Part shown: positions 1 to 16,791 of the stretch, one piece after another
How the letters are laid out: each line of letters begins with the position of its first letter
Position numbering within the stretch: the stretch's first letter is position 1
From: Leptidea sinapis
Lineage: Eukaryota; Arthropoda; Insecta; Lepidoptera; Pieridae
DNA length: 64,000 nucleotides
Direction of reading: 5' to 3'
NCBI RefSeq assembly: GCF_905404315.1
Contig: NC_066265.1
Coordinates: forward strand, 26,498,501 to 26,562,500
Position numbers and translations under genes: made by a program
The notes under the pieces: model-generated
The model's database searches: none
Seen by the model: the letters and a program-made list of their open reading frames with translations, nothing else
What the model was told of the DNA's origin: nothing

Positions 1-36
1 ATGCCATAGTAAGAATAGGGTACTACCCTATTCTTG
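1..36 (+). other. Possible internal exon end with a consensus 5' splice site
   Basis: The first 36 bases are open in two plus-strand frames and end at TTG followed by GTAAGT (37-42), a perfect insect 5' splice site. I infer that a plus-strand gene may enter the window here. The frame starting at base 3 could splice to an acceptor near 165 or 204 and run to a stop near 300. The peptide is too short to recognise. A spurious GTAAGT is quite possible. Confidence 0.2.
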
Positions 37-470
37 GTAAGTATCTCAAGTCATTATGATCCACAAACCGGGCAAAACCTATGCACCAGATTACATCATA
101 AAGGCCAAAAAAGCCTTCTGCCGATAATGTCTTAAGTTATGGAAAAGTGAAAATGCTAAAGGTTTTCAGGGGACAATGAATTATCCCACCTCATCAGTAA
201 AATTTTCAGAAGGAACACGCTGTTTCAAATATGTTCATAGAGTGTGCAGATATTGCTCTCAAGCTTTTCTCAACAAAAAGCATGCCTCTGACAGAGGCTG
301 ACATTAAGGTTTAATATATAAAATTAAGAGATTACTACCTCACACATTACTGAGTTCTGAAACCAAACTTAGAATATTCCTTTGAAATAAATCAAGTTTA
401 TACATGATTTTGTAAAATATGTCTGCATTGTATTTTGGTGTTGTTAATTACCATCAGTCGCTACACGACG

Positions 471-1745
471 AGGGCGGCACTGAAAATTTCGGGAATCAAG
501 GAAGTGACACAACATTACTATTTAAAAATGTATTTATTGCTTTTCGAAGTATTCTCCTCGAAATTTGACACATTTTTCCATACGATGGAACCAATCATTG
601 AAGCAACCATTCCATTCGGAAGTTGGGGTCTCCAAAATGGCCGTTTTGTAGGCGTCCACAGCTTCTTCAGGTGATGAAAATCTCTGACCACGCAATTTAT
701 TATTTATTTTAGGGAAAGTATAGAAATCATTAGGGCTTAGGTCGGGGCTGTTCGGCGGATGGTCTAATAATTCTATGTTTTCTTGCTCTAAAAACTCTTT
801 TGTTCTGTGCGCAGTGTGAGAACTCGCATTGTCATGATGGAGGATGATGCGGCGGTTGCAGTTCTCTTTACGGAGTTCAGAAACGACCCGTGGCAAACAA
901 ATGCCAGCATACCATTCTGCATTAACCGTACTTTGTCCCTCAAGAGGAATAGTCGCAACATGGCCGGTTTTGGAGACAGACGTGGCCACCATTTTTTTTT
1001 GCAACACTCCGTGAACGAAAAATTTTTGTTGGATTTAACTCATTTTCGAACACCCAAACTCGTGACTGGTTTTTTATTTCGGGTTCGTACGCGTATATCA
1101 AAAATTCGTCATCTGATACGATGTTGTATACAGCATTTGAGGATCCTGCGTGGAATCTTTCGAGAGTTCTGACGCAACAAGTAACGCGAGCCGCTTTTTT
1201 CTCTTCACAGAGCAAATGCGGTATCCATCGGGAAAACACCATTTTTGCACCTAATTGTTCATGCAAGATTATTTTTATTTGACTCATGCCAATGGCTAAA
1301 GTTGCCTGAATTTCACGGTATATCACATGTCGATCTTCCTCAATCAGCTTACGCACAGCATCACCGTTTTCTTTGGTGACTGCAGTTTTTGGACGACCTT
1401 GACGGGGATCATCACTGAGCTTGACACGTCCACGTTGAAATTCAGCAAACCAGCGATAAATTGTGATTTTGAATGGGGCTTCATCACCAAATGCAGAAAT
1501 CATCCGGTCAACACACTGTTTTTGTGTTAAACCACTTCGAAGGTCATAATAAATCATCGCTCTAGAATTTTCTCGAGTCAATTCCATTTTCTCAACGACT
1601 AAAGAAGTTTGAAAAGACCGAGAATCTTTTTTTAAATAAATAAATGGTATTCGATTTTAAAACCCAAGGAGTTTTCAATTAAAAAGATTTTAATATGACA
1701 CAGGAACAGTGGAAATATTCCATTTCCGATACTGTTAGTGCAGCC
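471..1745 (-). mobile_element. mariner-type DNA transposon, about 1.27 kb, inactive
   Basis: A broken mariner transposase fills this stretch on the minus strand. It is bounded by imperfect terminal inverted repeats. The left end near 471-496 contains GGCACTGAAAATTTCGGGAA, and the right end read in reverse (1745-1720) contains GCACTAACAGTATCGGAAA. The right end is followed by TA (1746-1747), the target dinucleotide of mariner elements. A matching TA is not clear on the left. The 1.27-kb length is normal for the family. The reading frame is shifted inside, so the copy is not autonomous. Confidence 0.8.
534..1587 (-). pseudogene. mariner transposase, frameshifted
   Basis: Tc1/mariner transposases cut and paste their own element at TA sites. 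The N-terminal frame (1587-940) has the paired helix-turn-helix region, including IYRWFAEFQRGRVKLSDDPR and GRPKTAVTKEN. A second frame (1007-534) carries the catalytic C-terminal half: HHDNASSHTA and then NSPDLSPNDF, with exactly 34 residues between the two aspartates. That is the D,D34D spacing of true mariner elements. The first catalytic aspartate lies in the IVSDDEF motif of the N-terminal frame. A frameshift near 1000 separates the halves. The total length of about 350 residues matches the family. The protein is not functional as it stands. Confidence 0.88.
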
Positions 1746-1768
1746 TATGTATAATCAATTGTGTTGTA

Positions 1769-2023
1769 ATGGAGGTGGCGATATTGAAGATTGGGGCCAC
1801 TGCCCTATATTCAATAGTTAGGGCAACATTAGCCCTTTTCAGTCTATCAACCTTGCTCGGTTGGACTGACATTTTGGCAAGAGGATTTGGTTGGGTAAAA
1901 CAAGGCAATGAGCTATTTGTGATTTCAAGTTACGAATGGATCTCCTTGTTTCGAGCGTATCAGGGAACTCTTGCGATCAATCAATATTGTGTTGAGGTCA
2001 GAGCGCCAGTACGTAGGTTCTGA
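1769..2023 (+). other. 84-codon open frame of unknown meaning
   Basis: An open frame follows the right mariner end. Its N-terminal third is hydrophobic (ILKIGATALYSIV and on to LSTLLGW), so a membrane segment is possible. A GTAGGT at 2010-2015 could act as a 5' splice site. I do not recognise the protein, no start context is persuasive, and the other frames are stop-rich. It could be an exon of the same possible gene as the 2243-2356 segment, or a chance frame. Confidence 0.15.
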
Positions 2024-2242
2024 AGTTAAAATGGCCAAGAGCTATATACCTATATAGGGTTTCTGCTTCAAAAAGTGACACAAAAGTGCTAAATATTATA
2101 TTCCAATAATTATCAAATAGGTATGTGAGAGGAAATGTTTACTTACTTTTAATTAACACACATCTAATTTACCATCTAGACAGACATAATATGATGCAGA
2201 ATGTTGTGACAACTTAATTAAATCTATTTTTGTTTCTTACAG

Positions 2243-2356
2243 AGCCAAATTACCGACACATTGTCGAGTTACTTCATGTCCCATTGCAGACCATTTATAA
2301 TTGGTCTCATTCCAAACTCACCCTCAATGGCGAAGGAGAACAATTACAGTGTTAAC
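2243..2356 (+). other. Possible terminal exon of an unidentified plus-strand gene
   Basis: A pyrimidine-rich tract ending in TTTCTTACAG (to 2242) makes a strong 3' splice acceptor. It is followed by a stretch more GC-rich than its surroundings. One frame is open for about 36 codons to a TAA at 2354-2356 (PNYRHIVELLHVPLQTIYNW near its start). A second frame is also open to about 2400, so the reading frame is not settled. An AATAAA occurs near 3152, so an 800-base 3' UTR is possible. I do not recognise the product. The orientation would make the gene convergent with Metap2. Confidence 0.3.
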
Positions 2357-4250
2357 TTCCATCGTGTACTTATAATTAAATTTGTGATTATTTTCATTTA
2401 ATGAACTATTTAAAAATTAGTTATTTCGTGTATTATATATTTATAATTAAAATGATATTAAAAGCATCAGTATAAAATTGGTGTAATTATATTTAATGGT
2501 CTATAAAGATTAATGTTTGGTATGTACCTATCAATTGTTGTTTAAACCGTGTACGTTTTATTCTTCCAGAAATTACTGTCTTCTTGTAATAACTTCCGTT
2601 TTTTGCCCCAAATGTAAGACCAAATACTTCGTATTAAATTAATGTTTTAGAGTTCAAGATAGTTTAGCTAGGGTCGTTTAATTATTTCTGTGATACTTTA
2701 CCAATTCGGTATAAGATTATGATTGTATTACTTATAAAAGACAAAATAACACACTTGTAATGGTGATAATTTTTACTTTAGTCAAACATATGGATGTTAT
2801 GTTTGTTACTGGGTTAATTAATGTATGGTATTCTAATTAATTGAATTAAACTCATCACAACTATGTTTTGTTAAATTATATTTTTTTTTTGGTTTTTGAG
2901 TTGTTATCATTTAAACAAAATATCTGTGTAACTTTTGAAGAAATGTCCTAATTGATACATACTTTTAAATAGATTCCTTAAAGATTTGCACTTGTTCCAT
3001 CTCTATTTATGTTTTTATTCTACTTTCACTAGAATACATCCACTTACTTCTTAAACATGTAAGTTGTTGGGAACATATTTGATAATTTTAAGCTCAGTCT
3101 AAATTAAAAGTCGCCAAACCAAATCTTTTCAGTCTTTACAGTGTATTAAATAATAAAATCAGTATTCCTCATAGTTTCCACATTATTTTTGTTTTGTTGG
3201 TGAACTGTGTTTAGTTACATAAGACTTCTGAATGAAACTGTTGAATATTACTTTCAGTATTTGAAAATGGCCTATGTGCTTCTGAAATAGTTACATAACT
3301 TAAAAAATAATTTGTACTATGGCAACACAAGAAATACATTTTAAAAGCCTCCTTTAATTTTTTTTTGTATAAAATACAATTAGAAAAGCGAGAAAGGTCA
3401 ATGTTCAATCAATTCTGTTTTTTTTTCATATGAACTATGACGTCATTGTTCATGCGCGCCAAATAATGAGTTTTCTGTTTTGATCAATTATTTTCTATGA
3501 GTTTCGCGAATAACTAAACAAAAATTTTAAATTTGATTATATGCGCAGAAATACAGATTATATTTTTTTAATTATTACCTTTAGACTTATTTGTTTCGTG
3601 TATAATTCAGACTATATATAATAAATTGATGGGGTTGCTATAATCTGTTTCATGAATATGTATTCAATCACTTCTCAGTAATTTGAACATCTGCTACCAT
3701 TTTAAAGATTCTATAATTTGATGTTCTAATATTATGCCACCTCAAATTTAATATTAGAAATTAATGTTACATAGTGATATTACACTTATATGATTTTCTA
3801 TCTGTGAAGGTCATTGAACTCTAGTCAAGTATGGTTCAAAGCCACATACGAAGTAATTAAATAATTGTATTAGAATAATGTAGGGGTAAGTTCAGTAAAT
3901 TTCGAATTCGGTGTGACAGATAAATGATAAATATTTGCTTATTCACAAAGCAATGAATTACCTCTTCTATTAATTACTGAGCGAGCCAATTTTAACAATG
4001 GAGTCATAAATATGGGAATAGATTGACAAAGCTGTTTGTGGACAAATACATGAGTTAGCTGTAACACAATTAGAAATGTAGCAACACCATTCATACGAAG
4101 TGTCCCTTAAGTAATAAACAATGGGAGATCCCATCACTATTTTAATTATTTTTTGTGCAGTATGGCTTTACCGCTTTGAATATATCATTCATGACCATTG
4201 CTCCTTTAGAAAGAACCAGAACAACACCAAACTATTGATTTGAGCATTGT
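2357..4250. other. AT-rich non-coding stretch
   Basis: No gene or RNA is recognisable. The sequence is very AT-rich with homopolymer tracts. It may include the 3' UTR of the possible gene ending near 2356, with an AATAAA near 3152. Confidence 0.5.
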
Positions 4251-4360
4251 CTTACGGGACACTTTTGAAGACCCCATAAATATTGACAGCAAATTTTAGA
4301 ACAAATAGTTTAAACAATTTGTTATATTTTTTATAATGACCCTCACTTCTAGGGTTAGTT

Positions 4361-4665
4361 ACACAAATTAAATTTGAAAACAAAATTTATGAACGATGCG
4401 GGACTCGAACTCGCGACTTCGCGTTCCGCGCGATCGTTTTTCAACTGAGACAACCGTTCAAGTGACGTTACGTGGCCCGATCTACTTTACTGTTGATAAC
4501 TTGCTCAACCCCAATATTTGCATATTAGGAAATTGATTTGTGATGTCGCTCTTTCAAATCTAAACAATTTGTTATTTTAAAAGTGATGCTCACTTCTGAG
4601 ATTATTCGCGGGCGGGTTCGAGTCCCGCATCATTCATAAATTTTGTTTTCAAATTTAATTTGTGT
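4361..4665. repeat. Two inverted copies of a tRNA-headed SINE tail (fold-back)
   Basis: Bases 4361-4410 and 4616-4665 are inverted copies of each other with one mismatch in 50. Each arm holds a tRNA B-box-like GTTCGAGTCCCGC followed by the AT-rich tail. Read on the minus strand, the left copy also has an A-box-like stretch (GGTTGTCTCAGTTG), giving a tRNA-like head at about 4395-4470 and then a conserved segment with ATGCAAATATTGGGG. The same segment recurs at 10387 and, decayed, near 30345. These are tRNA-derived SINEs, not functional tRNA genes. Confidence 0.6.
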
Positions 4666-4699
4666 AACAAGTAGTTTATTAATGCTTACGTATTCTCTA

Positions 4700-5940
4700 T
4701 CATTTATAGTGTATTAAGCATTCAAATATAATGTTGTAGTAGTAATAGCAACCTTAAGAGACCATTTTATACATTTCTACCAAAATTATTGTTATTGGCC
4801 ATACTTTTGCATATTGTCGTTACAGTTATGATATTGTTAGAAAAATGCTTTCTTTAAAGGCGGATTATAAATTTTGAGTCCAAAATATGTGCGTTTTATT
4901 TTTTTAAGGAATACATGAGAAAGAGGATCAGCTGTTGTTAAAAGATCACTTTTGTAACTTAATACAACTTGGTTGATAAGTTATTAAAAATAAGTTAATA
5001 TGCCTTATTTAGATAATTATTTCTAATGGATGTATTCAAGAATAAACCCACTATAAAATACATAATTTTATTCCAGCACAATTAAGAGTACAACAGTATC
5101 TTATAAACTACACAAATATATAAAAAAAAGTAATTGCAACAAATTAAACTGGTTTATTAAAAATTAATGGAAAATTTCCAAGTTTTGATAAATTGATAAA
5201 CAGCTAATCACCTTATTATTAAACGCTCATTACTAAAAACCAAGACTTGTACTTGAACAACACTAAAGGCACTCTAACAAGCTCTGCTTGCAAATTGCTT
5301 GTTTTTATATCGAAGCCGTGTGTGAATATTTGTATGGTGGGCCTGACGCCACATAGCTGTTTTATTATTACTCTCTTGGAACAGCAGCTACTTTGTCTAT
5401 GGACACTGGGTTGCCAACCCCAAATTAAAAAAAAATGGATTTGATGGTGGTTAAACCAGGACAATTTAGTTTAAAAACAGGATGCAGTAATAGAGTTGCA
5501 AAACTTAATATGTGATTAAAATAATCATATTTTTTTATTAAAGTTAAAAGAATTGAAAACTTGTTAATAAAATATAAAACAAGAGAAATGTCAGTAAAAA
5601 GCGTGACATAAATTAAATAAAGTATTTTTCGTTTTAAATCTGTATTCTCTGAATAAATAATACCGATAATTTTAAATTGGAAAACAGGACAGGTGGCAAC
5701 TCTGTACTGGCCAGTCTTTAAATGTTTTTTTTTTCAAATTGGCACTGTATCCCATACTAAGTTATTAATAGCTCTGTTTTTTAAATAGTCTTCAGTTATA
5801 GCTATTTGATGGAAAGATTCAGTTCCAAGCAAAGTCGTAGGCAGATGTATTGTTAAAAAAAGCTTTTTAGAATACTGTGATCCTTAATAATAACACCAAT
5901 CACATAGTTCATAGAAATACAAATTTTTTATGTACTGTTC
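4700..5940. other. Non-coding DNA, probably including the Metap2 3' UTR and polyadenylation region
   Basis: No confident gene is visible. On the minus strand, downstream of the Metap2 stop at 5965, AATAAA hexamers occur at 5539-5534 and near 5158-5153, so the mRNA probably ends between 5.1 and 5.55 kb. Open frames of 65-81 codons at 5219-5464 have no recognisable content. Confidence 0.4.
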
Positions 5941-5964
5941 ATGTCACTTTGATCGTAAAAATGG

Positions 5965-12327
<6,363 letters not shown>

Positions 12328-12630
12328 TGTAGGTTAACAGTATCAGGATTTATTTATCTAAAAATAAATTTTCCGGTCCGTCATTTGAGAATGCGCCTTT
12401 TGAGTTTTTTGTTTTTTTTTGGCTCCGTCGACTGGATGTCGACGATTCAGCAACGTCAAGGTGGAGAGTATTTTTACTTTTATATAGCTGATTGAAGTAC
12501 AGAAAGAATTAAGTAAAAGAAAGATTGGTTTGATATAGCTATGGTTTCCATTTGTGAACTGATGAATAGGCAACAAGAGTTAGTTACAGTTAGTAATAAA
12601 CACCCATAACATTAGTTACCTTGTTAGTAT
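12328..12630 (-). promoter_or_regulatory. Probable Metap2 5' UTR and promoter region
   Basis: This stretch lies upstream of the Metap2 ATG (12327, minus strand). No strong TATA box, initiator or further coding exon can be picked out by eye. Location only supports the call. Confidence 0.35.
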
Positions 12631-12845
12631 TTTAGAGACAGAGCGTTTGGAGAGTAAGTCAACTGCTTGAGTAGTATGAGGAATATATAATTTATTTCAG
12701 TTACTTTTTTATTTTTATTTTGATTATCGTATACAAAATTCTTAAAACTAGTTAACCAATTACAATTGCTACTTAAAAAATATTTACAAGTTTAGAAATT
12801 ACACACCAATACTAAAGCTTACATTTTGACCAATAGTTAACCGTT
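12631..12845 (-). repeat. Diverged partial LTR directly abutting the gypsy 3' LTR
   Basis: It begins TTTAGAGACAGAGCGTTTGG and ends TTGACCAATAGTTAACCG. It parallels the first ~205 bases of the LTR that starts at 12846 but is clearly more diverged than the two full LTRs are from each other. The tandem order suggests an older LTR piece or an internal LTR duplication. Confidence 0.7.
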
Positions 12846-13473
12846 TTTAGAGGCTGAGCGTTTGGCGATTAAATAAAACAACTGCTTGACTGTGAGGATT
12901 ATGTGGAAGATGATTTATTAGAAAGTTACATATTACAAAATCTTTAAAACTAGTTAACCAATTACAATTTTTACTCAAAAAATATTTACAAGTTCAGAAA
13001 ATACACACCAATACTAAAGCTTACATTTTGACCAATAGTAAAACGTTTCATTCAGTAAGAATTGAGAATAACATTATGTGTTCTATCTCGCTCTAAAACT
13101 AATGCTATCGCAGTAAACCGGCCAGCGAGCGCGGGCTTGTGTAAACTCGCGTCGAACCTCGATCATACAATGTCAATGAGCATTTAGCACCTACTGTCGC
13201 TCATTGATGAAAATTGCATGAATAGTGATCGACGCCCCGACGCGTCAGTCGGAATGTCACGAATGCTCGCATAGTGTACGGACCTATTGTTAAGTCGCGA
13301 ATCGCTTTTGTGTTCAAGTTTTCTGAGAAAATCTCTGCATAGAAGCACCCGTTGTAGAGGCAACGGAGGGGAGTGTCTGCGCAAGATGTTGAGGGTACTT
13401 CACAAAAAGTGCCCCCCCCCCCCCTAGCACACCCGCCGCTGACATCCGCGCCGAGAACGCCATACCGCACCAA

Positions 13474-14723
13474 TTATCGCCGACAGCACTTTATGAGCGT
13501 GATATCCTCACGCTCTCTCAGTTAATGCTAACTGAGGTGCTGTCGGACGGTATGCTGAGGTGGATGGCCATGTATCTGCGTATCCAGAAGGCCGAACAAG
13601 AAGGTACGGAGCTTTCAGTAGACGACCAGGTCGCACTTGAGTTCGCGCAGAAGTCAATCCTTACACTGCCGCCAGTAGCTGCCAAAACGTCGCCGATGCA
13701 AATAATCGACGACAACAACCAAACGTCTCGCAAGCGACCTCTGCGACGCTCGACATCACCAGCGCAGCCAACCCGCGGGAAGCAGACAAAAACCAACGTG
13801 TCTCCGGTTTCATCTCGACCGCACACAGAAACACCGAAACCACAGAGGGTGACCACACGCAACCCTACGTTGCCCGTCCAGCGCCGCCAAGCGCCGCTCG
13901 TCCGGCACCGCTCAATGTCGCCAGACTTGCGCCATCCAAGGGCGCCGGGCAAGCACCGATAGCTGCAACCCGCCCATCGCAGCCCAACGCTGCGCTTCCT
14001 ACGCCACCCGCTTCAGAAACGCAACCCAAGAAGCCTCGGTACCCGCCAGTAGTGATCGAAAGGCTGGAAAACTGGTCTAGCCACTTCAAGATATTGGCGG
14101 GAAAACTGAATCGACCGCCAAACGGCCGCCCGTATAAAAACCGATTCCAATTCCTGCCGGACGACGAGAATGAGTACAGAATGCTGCAGGCCTATTTCTC
14201 GGATCTCGAGAAAGAGACAGGGCTGGAGTGGCATTCATACTCACCACCCGAAGAGAGAAGTGTAAAGGTGGCGATCCGAGGGCTGCCAACGGAGACTTCT
14301 ACCGAAGAGATCACTGAAGCCTTAAATGCAAAGCAGTTTGACGTTGAGCATATTAAGAATATTAAAGGCAGACAAGGACGTCCCGGCAGTATATTTTACG
14401 TGTCACTTAGAAAGACACAAAATATACAGTCGATATACGGGGTGACTAAATTATTAAATATGCTGGGGATCACCATTGAAGCTTGGCGAGGCAAGAAGGG
14501 CCCTTCGCAATGTCACAGATGCCAAAAGTTTCGCCACAGCTCCCACAACTGCCACCGACAGCAGGCGTGTGTGCGCTGTGGAGAGCCTCACAGGGCCAGC
14601 GAATGCCCTCGCCCAAAGGACGAGGCCGCCACGTGCAGGAACTGTGGCGGACCGCACCCGGCAAACTATAAAACCTGCCCGGTATTTGTGAAAGAGAGAG
14701 AGAGCTCGAGAGAGTCTTACTGA
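13474..14723 (+). pseudogene. LINE ORF1 (gag-like, three CCHC zinc knuckles), frameshifted
   Basis: ORF1 proteins of Jockey-type LINEs bind element RNA. The first part (open from upstream of the ATG at 13525 to 13962) is rich in Ser, Pro and Arg. A frameshift leads to 14052-14723, which has a fold region and then three knuckles: CHRCQKFRHSSHNC, CVRCGEPHRASEC and CRNCGGPHPANYKTC, about residues 150-210 of that frame. The CX2CX4HX4C spacing fits the first two; the last is CX2CX4HX5C. The end is cut by the deletion at about 14730. Confidence 0.85.
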
Positions 14724-14755
14724 AACATGTGACGCCATACACAAAACCGAGAGAG

Positions 14756-15873
14756 GATTAATTCGGGTTTAGAGCGGAACACTCCACCACCTTGCAAATC
14801 ACACGAATGGTAAACGAGATGGCCGTGAGCCACAACAAGAAGGAATATGTCGCAGCCGTACTGCTAGATATGGAGAAGGCCTTCGATCGCGTATGGCACG
14901 AGGGGTTGCTGTACAAGATGATCAAAACTGAGATGCCAGTGCAAATAATCAAAATTTTAGCTGCATTTCTCACAAACAGAAGATTCCTTGTCTGTTTGGA
15001 GGATTGCCAATCGAGTGCTAGGCTAGTGAGAGCCGGAGTACCTCAAGGAAGCTGTCTCTGTCCGCACTGCTATGCCTGGTATACTGACGATATCCCGGTC
15101 GTTGGGCAGGCTAAGCTAGCACTATACGCGGATGATGCAGCTTTCTACGCATCCTCCTACAGACCTGAGTTTACAGTAAAGAAAAAAGACTCCAACCAAC
15201 ACTAGAAGCGCTACCAGAATGGTTGAAGAAATGGCGATTAGTTGTGAACGTAACGAAAACGCAGGCGATCATCACCGGAAATACAAAACTACCCTCACCC
15301 TTGAAGCTGATGTCGGAGGAACTCCCATGGAGGCCGGACGTCAAATACCTGGGAGTTACCATTGACCGGAGACTCAGCTTCAAGAAGCATATTGACAACA
15401 CCATCGGGATGGCGAGGGGTGCTCGCGCCAAGCTCCAGCCCATCCTGCGGTCCAAGCTGCCACTAGGAACCAAATTGATGATTTACAAAACATACATACG
15501 GTCCAGACTGACCTATGCAGCAGCAGCTTGGTACCCGTATCTCACAGCGTGGAACCGGGATCGCCTGCAAGCACAAGAAAACCTCGCGTTGCGTGCCATA
15601 GTGGGGGCACCGCGATACGTACGAAACGCAACAATCTCCAAAGACTTGAAAATTGAAAATCTAGACGCCTTCGTAAGAAGGATTACAACTGACATGTTCC
15701 GGCGAACAGACGCCTCGTCACACCCTCATCTGCTGGGAATTGCCCCGCTACATGCAAGACCCCCAGACGAGGAGGGTAGACGAAAAATGAAGGCGTACTC
15801 AAGGGACTGCGTGAATGAAGAGGAGGATGAAAACTCCACAAGACCCCGGAAAAGGCGAAAACTGACAGACTGA
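14756..15873 (+). pseudogene. LINE ORF2 reverse transcriptase remnant
   Basis: The frame opens abruptly at FGFRAEHSTTLQ (about 14760) and continues through DMEKAFDRVWHEG, GVPQGS and YADDAAFYAS (RT motifs A, B and C) to 15205. After a frameshift, 15223-15873 carries the thumb and C-terminal region with VTKTQAI, KYLGVTIDRRLSF and AYAAAAWYPY-type motifs. The apurinic endonuclease and the RT fingers are absent because of the internal deletion. The final residues are basic (RPRKRRKLTD). Confidence 0.85.
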
Positions 15874-16453
15874 CCGACTAAGCTACTAGCTAAGGCACAA
15901 AAAAAAAACAAAAAAATAAAAAAATAAAAAAAAAATCGTTGTGCCCCAAGCAAGTAGCGACGACTCCAACTTTAACCAACTGACTCTCCCAACGTCTTGG
16001 GAGAAGAAGTGCCAGGGTATAGGGCCCCGCCCTGACACCCTCCTTCCGCCCTCACACAGGGGGTGAGAAGAAAACTCGACGACGACGCGTCAGTCGAGTA
16101 TGCTCGGCTATGCTGTGCGGTTGTGTAACGCGGAGCATATGACTGATCACGTGAGTATATCTGCGGTCGTCGAGAGAACGTACGATGCTTGTACTTCAAT
16201 GAGATGACTACTGGTGATCTGTATGATTCTATGAGTTGTTGTACAGCATTATGAAATGGTTCTTATCAGAGCTAATATTACGTTATATAAAATAAAATGT
16301 TCTTTTCAGAACGAATCTTTCGGCATACGCTTATTACAGTTATTATGCACGATTAATATTTCTACGATCTATAATGCTACGAAAGTATTACGTTACAAGT
16401 TCGATATTAGACATTTGTATTAATTGATACTATTGGTTGTAGGTACAGCTACA

Positions 16454-16466
16454 GGAGTCCCCTTCA
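16454..16466 (-). other. Candidate polypurine tract beside the 3' LTR
   Basis: On the minus strand the bases before the 3' LTR read TGAAGGGGACTCC and are followed by TGTAGC. A purine-rich tract here is where plus-strand DNA synthesis is primed in LTR elements. The match is short. Confidence 0.5.
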
Positions 16467-16791
16467 AGTGAAACGCACCGGCAACTTGATGTGTCGGCCT
16501 GTCCTTGACATTTTGATAGGCTGGGACGTCAAGTTGTTCGTAGGGTCTGGTAACTTACGAGTAGTATCTTGGGTATTGGTGGTATGTTTGTCAGGTATGG
16601 TATCGGTAAGGTTTTTGGTAATTTGTCTGTACAAACCTTTACCTGTGTAAAGGTAATGAATATAATGTATTGTTTTCTTCAGTTTCATTTAGTAAATATG
16701 CAGGTTTTAAACGGTCGATCGATATGTTTGTTTGTCGACCTGGTAACTGAATGGTATAAACTTTACCGCTTCGTTTGATAACACGGTACGG

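Larger units (their letters stand above)
13252..16083 (+). mobile_element. Jockey-like LINE inserted in the gypsy LTR, internally deleted
   Basis: The 13-bp LTR sequence GACGCGTCAGTCG occurs at both edges (13239-13251 and 16084-16096) and only once in the intact LTR at 21.9 kb, so it is a target-site duplication. The order inside is a 5' UTR with a 13-C run (13412-13424), a gag-like ORF1 with three CCHC knuckles, RT remnants, an A-rich tract (about 15898-15936) and a GC-rich 3' segment. A deletion near 14730-14755 removes the end of ORF1, the whole endonuclease and the RT N-terminus. The copy is dead. Confidence 0.9.
12846..16453 (-). repeat. 3' LTR of the gypsy element, split by a LINE
   Basis: The LTR parts are 12846-13251 and 16097-16453, together about 763 bases, against about 760 for the 5' LTR. 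The two align closely throughout, for example at GCGTTTGGCGATTAAATAAA and at GTGCGGTTGTGTAACGCGGA. The inner end, GGTACAGCTACA on the plus strand, is the same in both LTRs. Read on the minus strand the LTR starts TGTAGCTGTACC. Confidence 0.88.

Noticed and set aside
1327..1530. Open frame antisense to the mariner transposase
   Set aside because: Fully overlaps the recognised transposase on the other strand; a shadow.
5219..5464. 81-codon frame downstream of Metap2
   Set aside because: Probably within the Metap2 3' UTR or intergenic DNA; no motif.
14454..14744. Minus-strand frames of 90-96 codons
   Set aside because: Antisense to the zinc-knuckle part of another LINE ORF1.
16468..16778. Plus-strand frames beside the 3' LTR
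   Set aside because: They lie opposite the end of gypsy pol and its untranslated region and have no motif.
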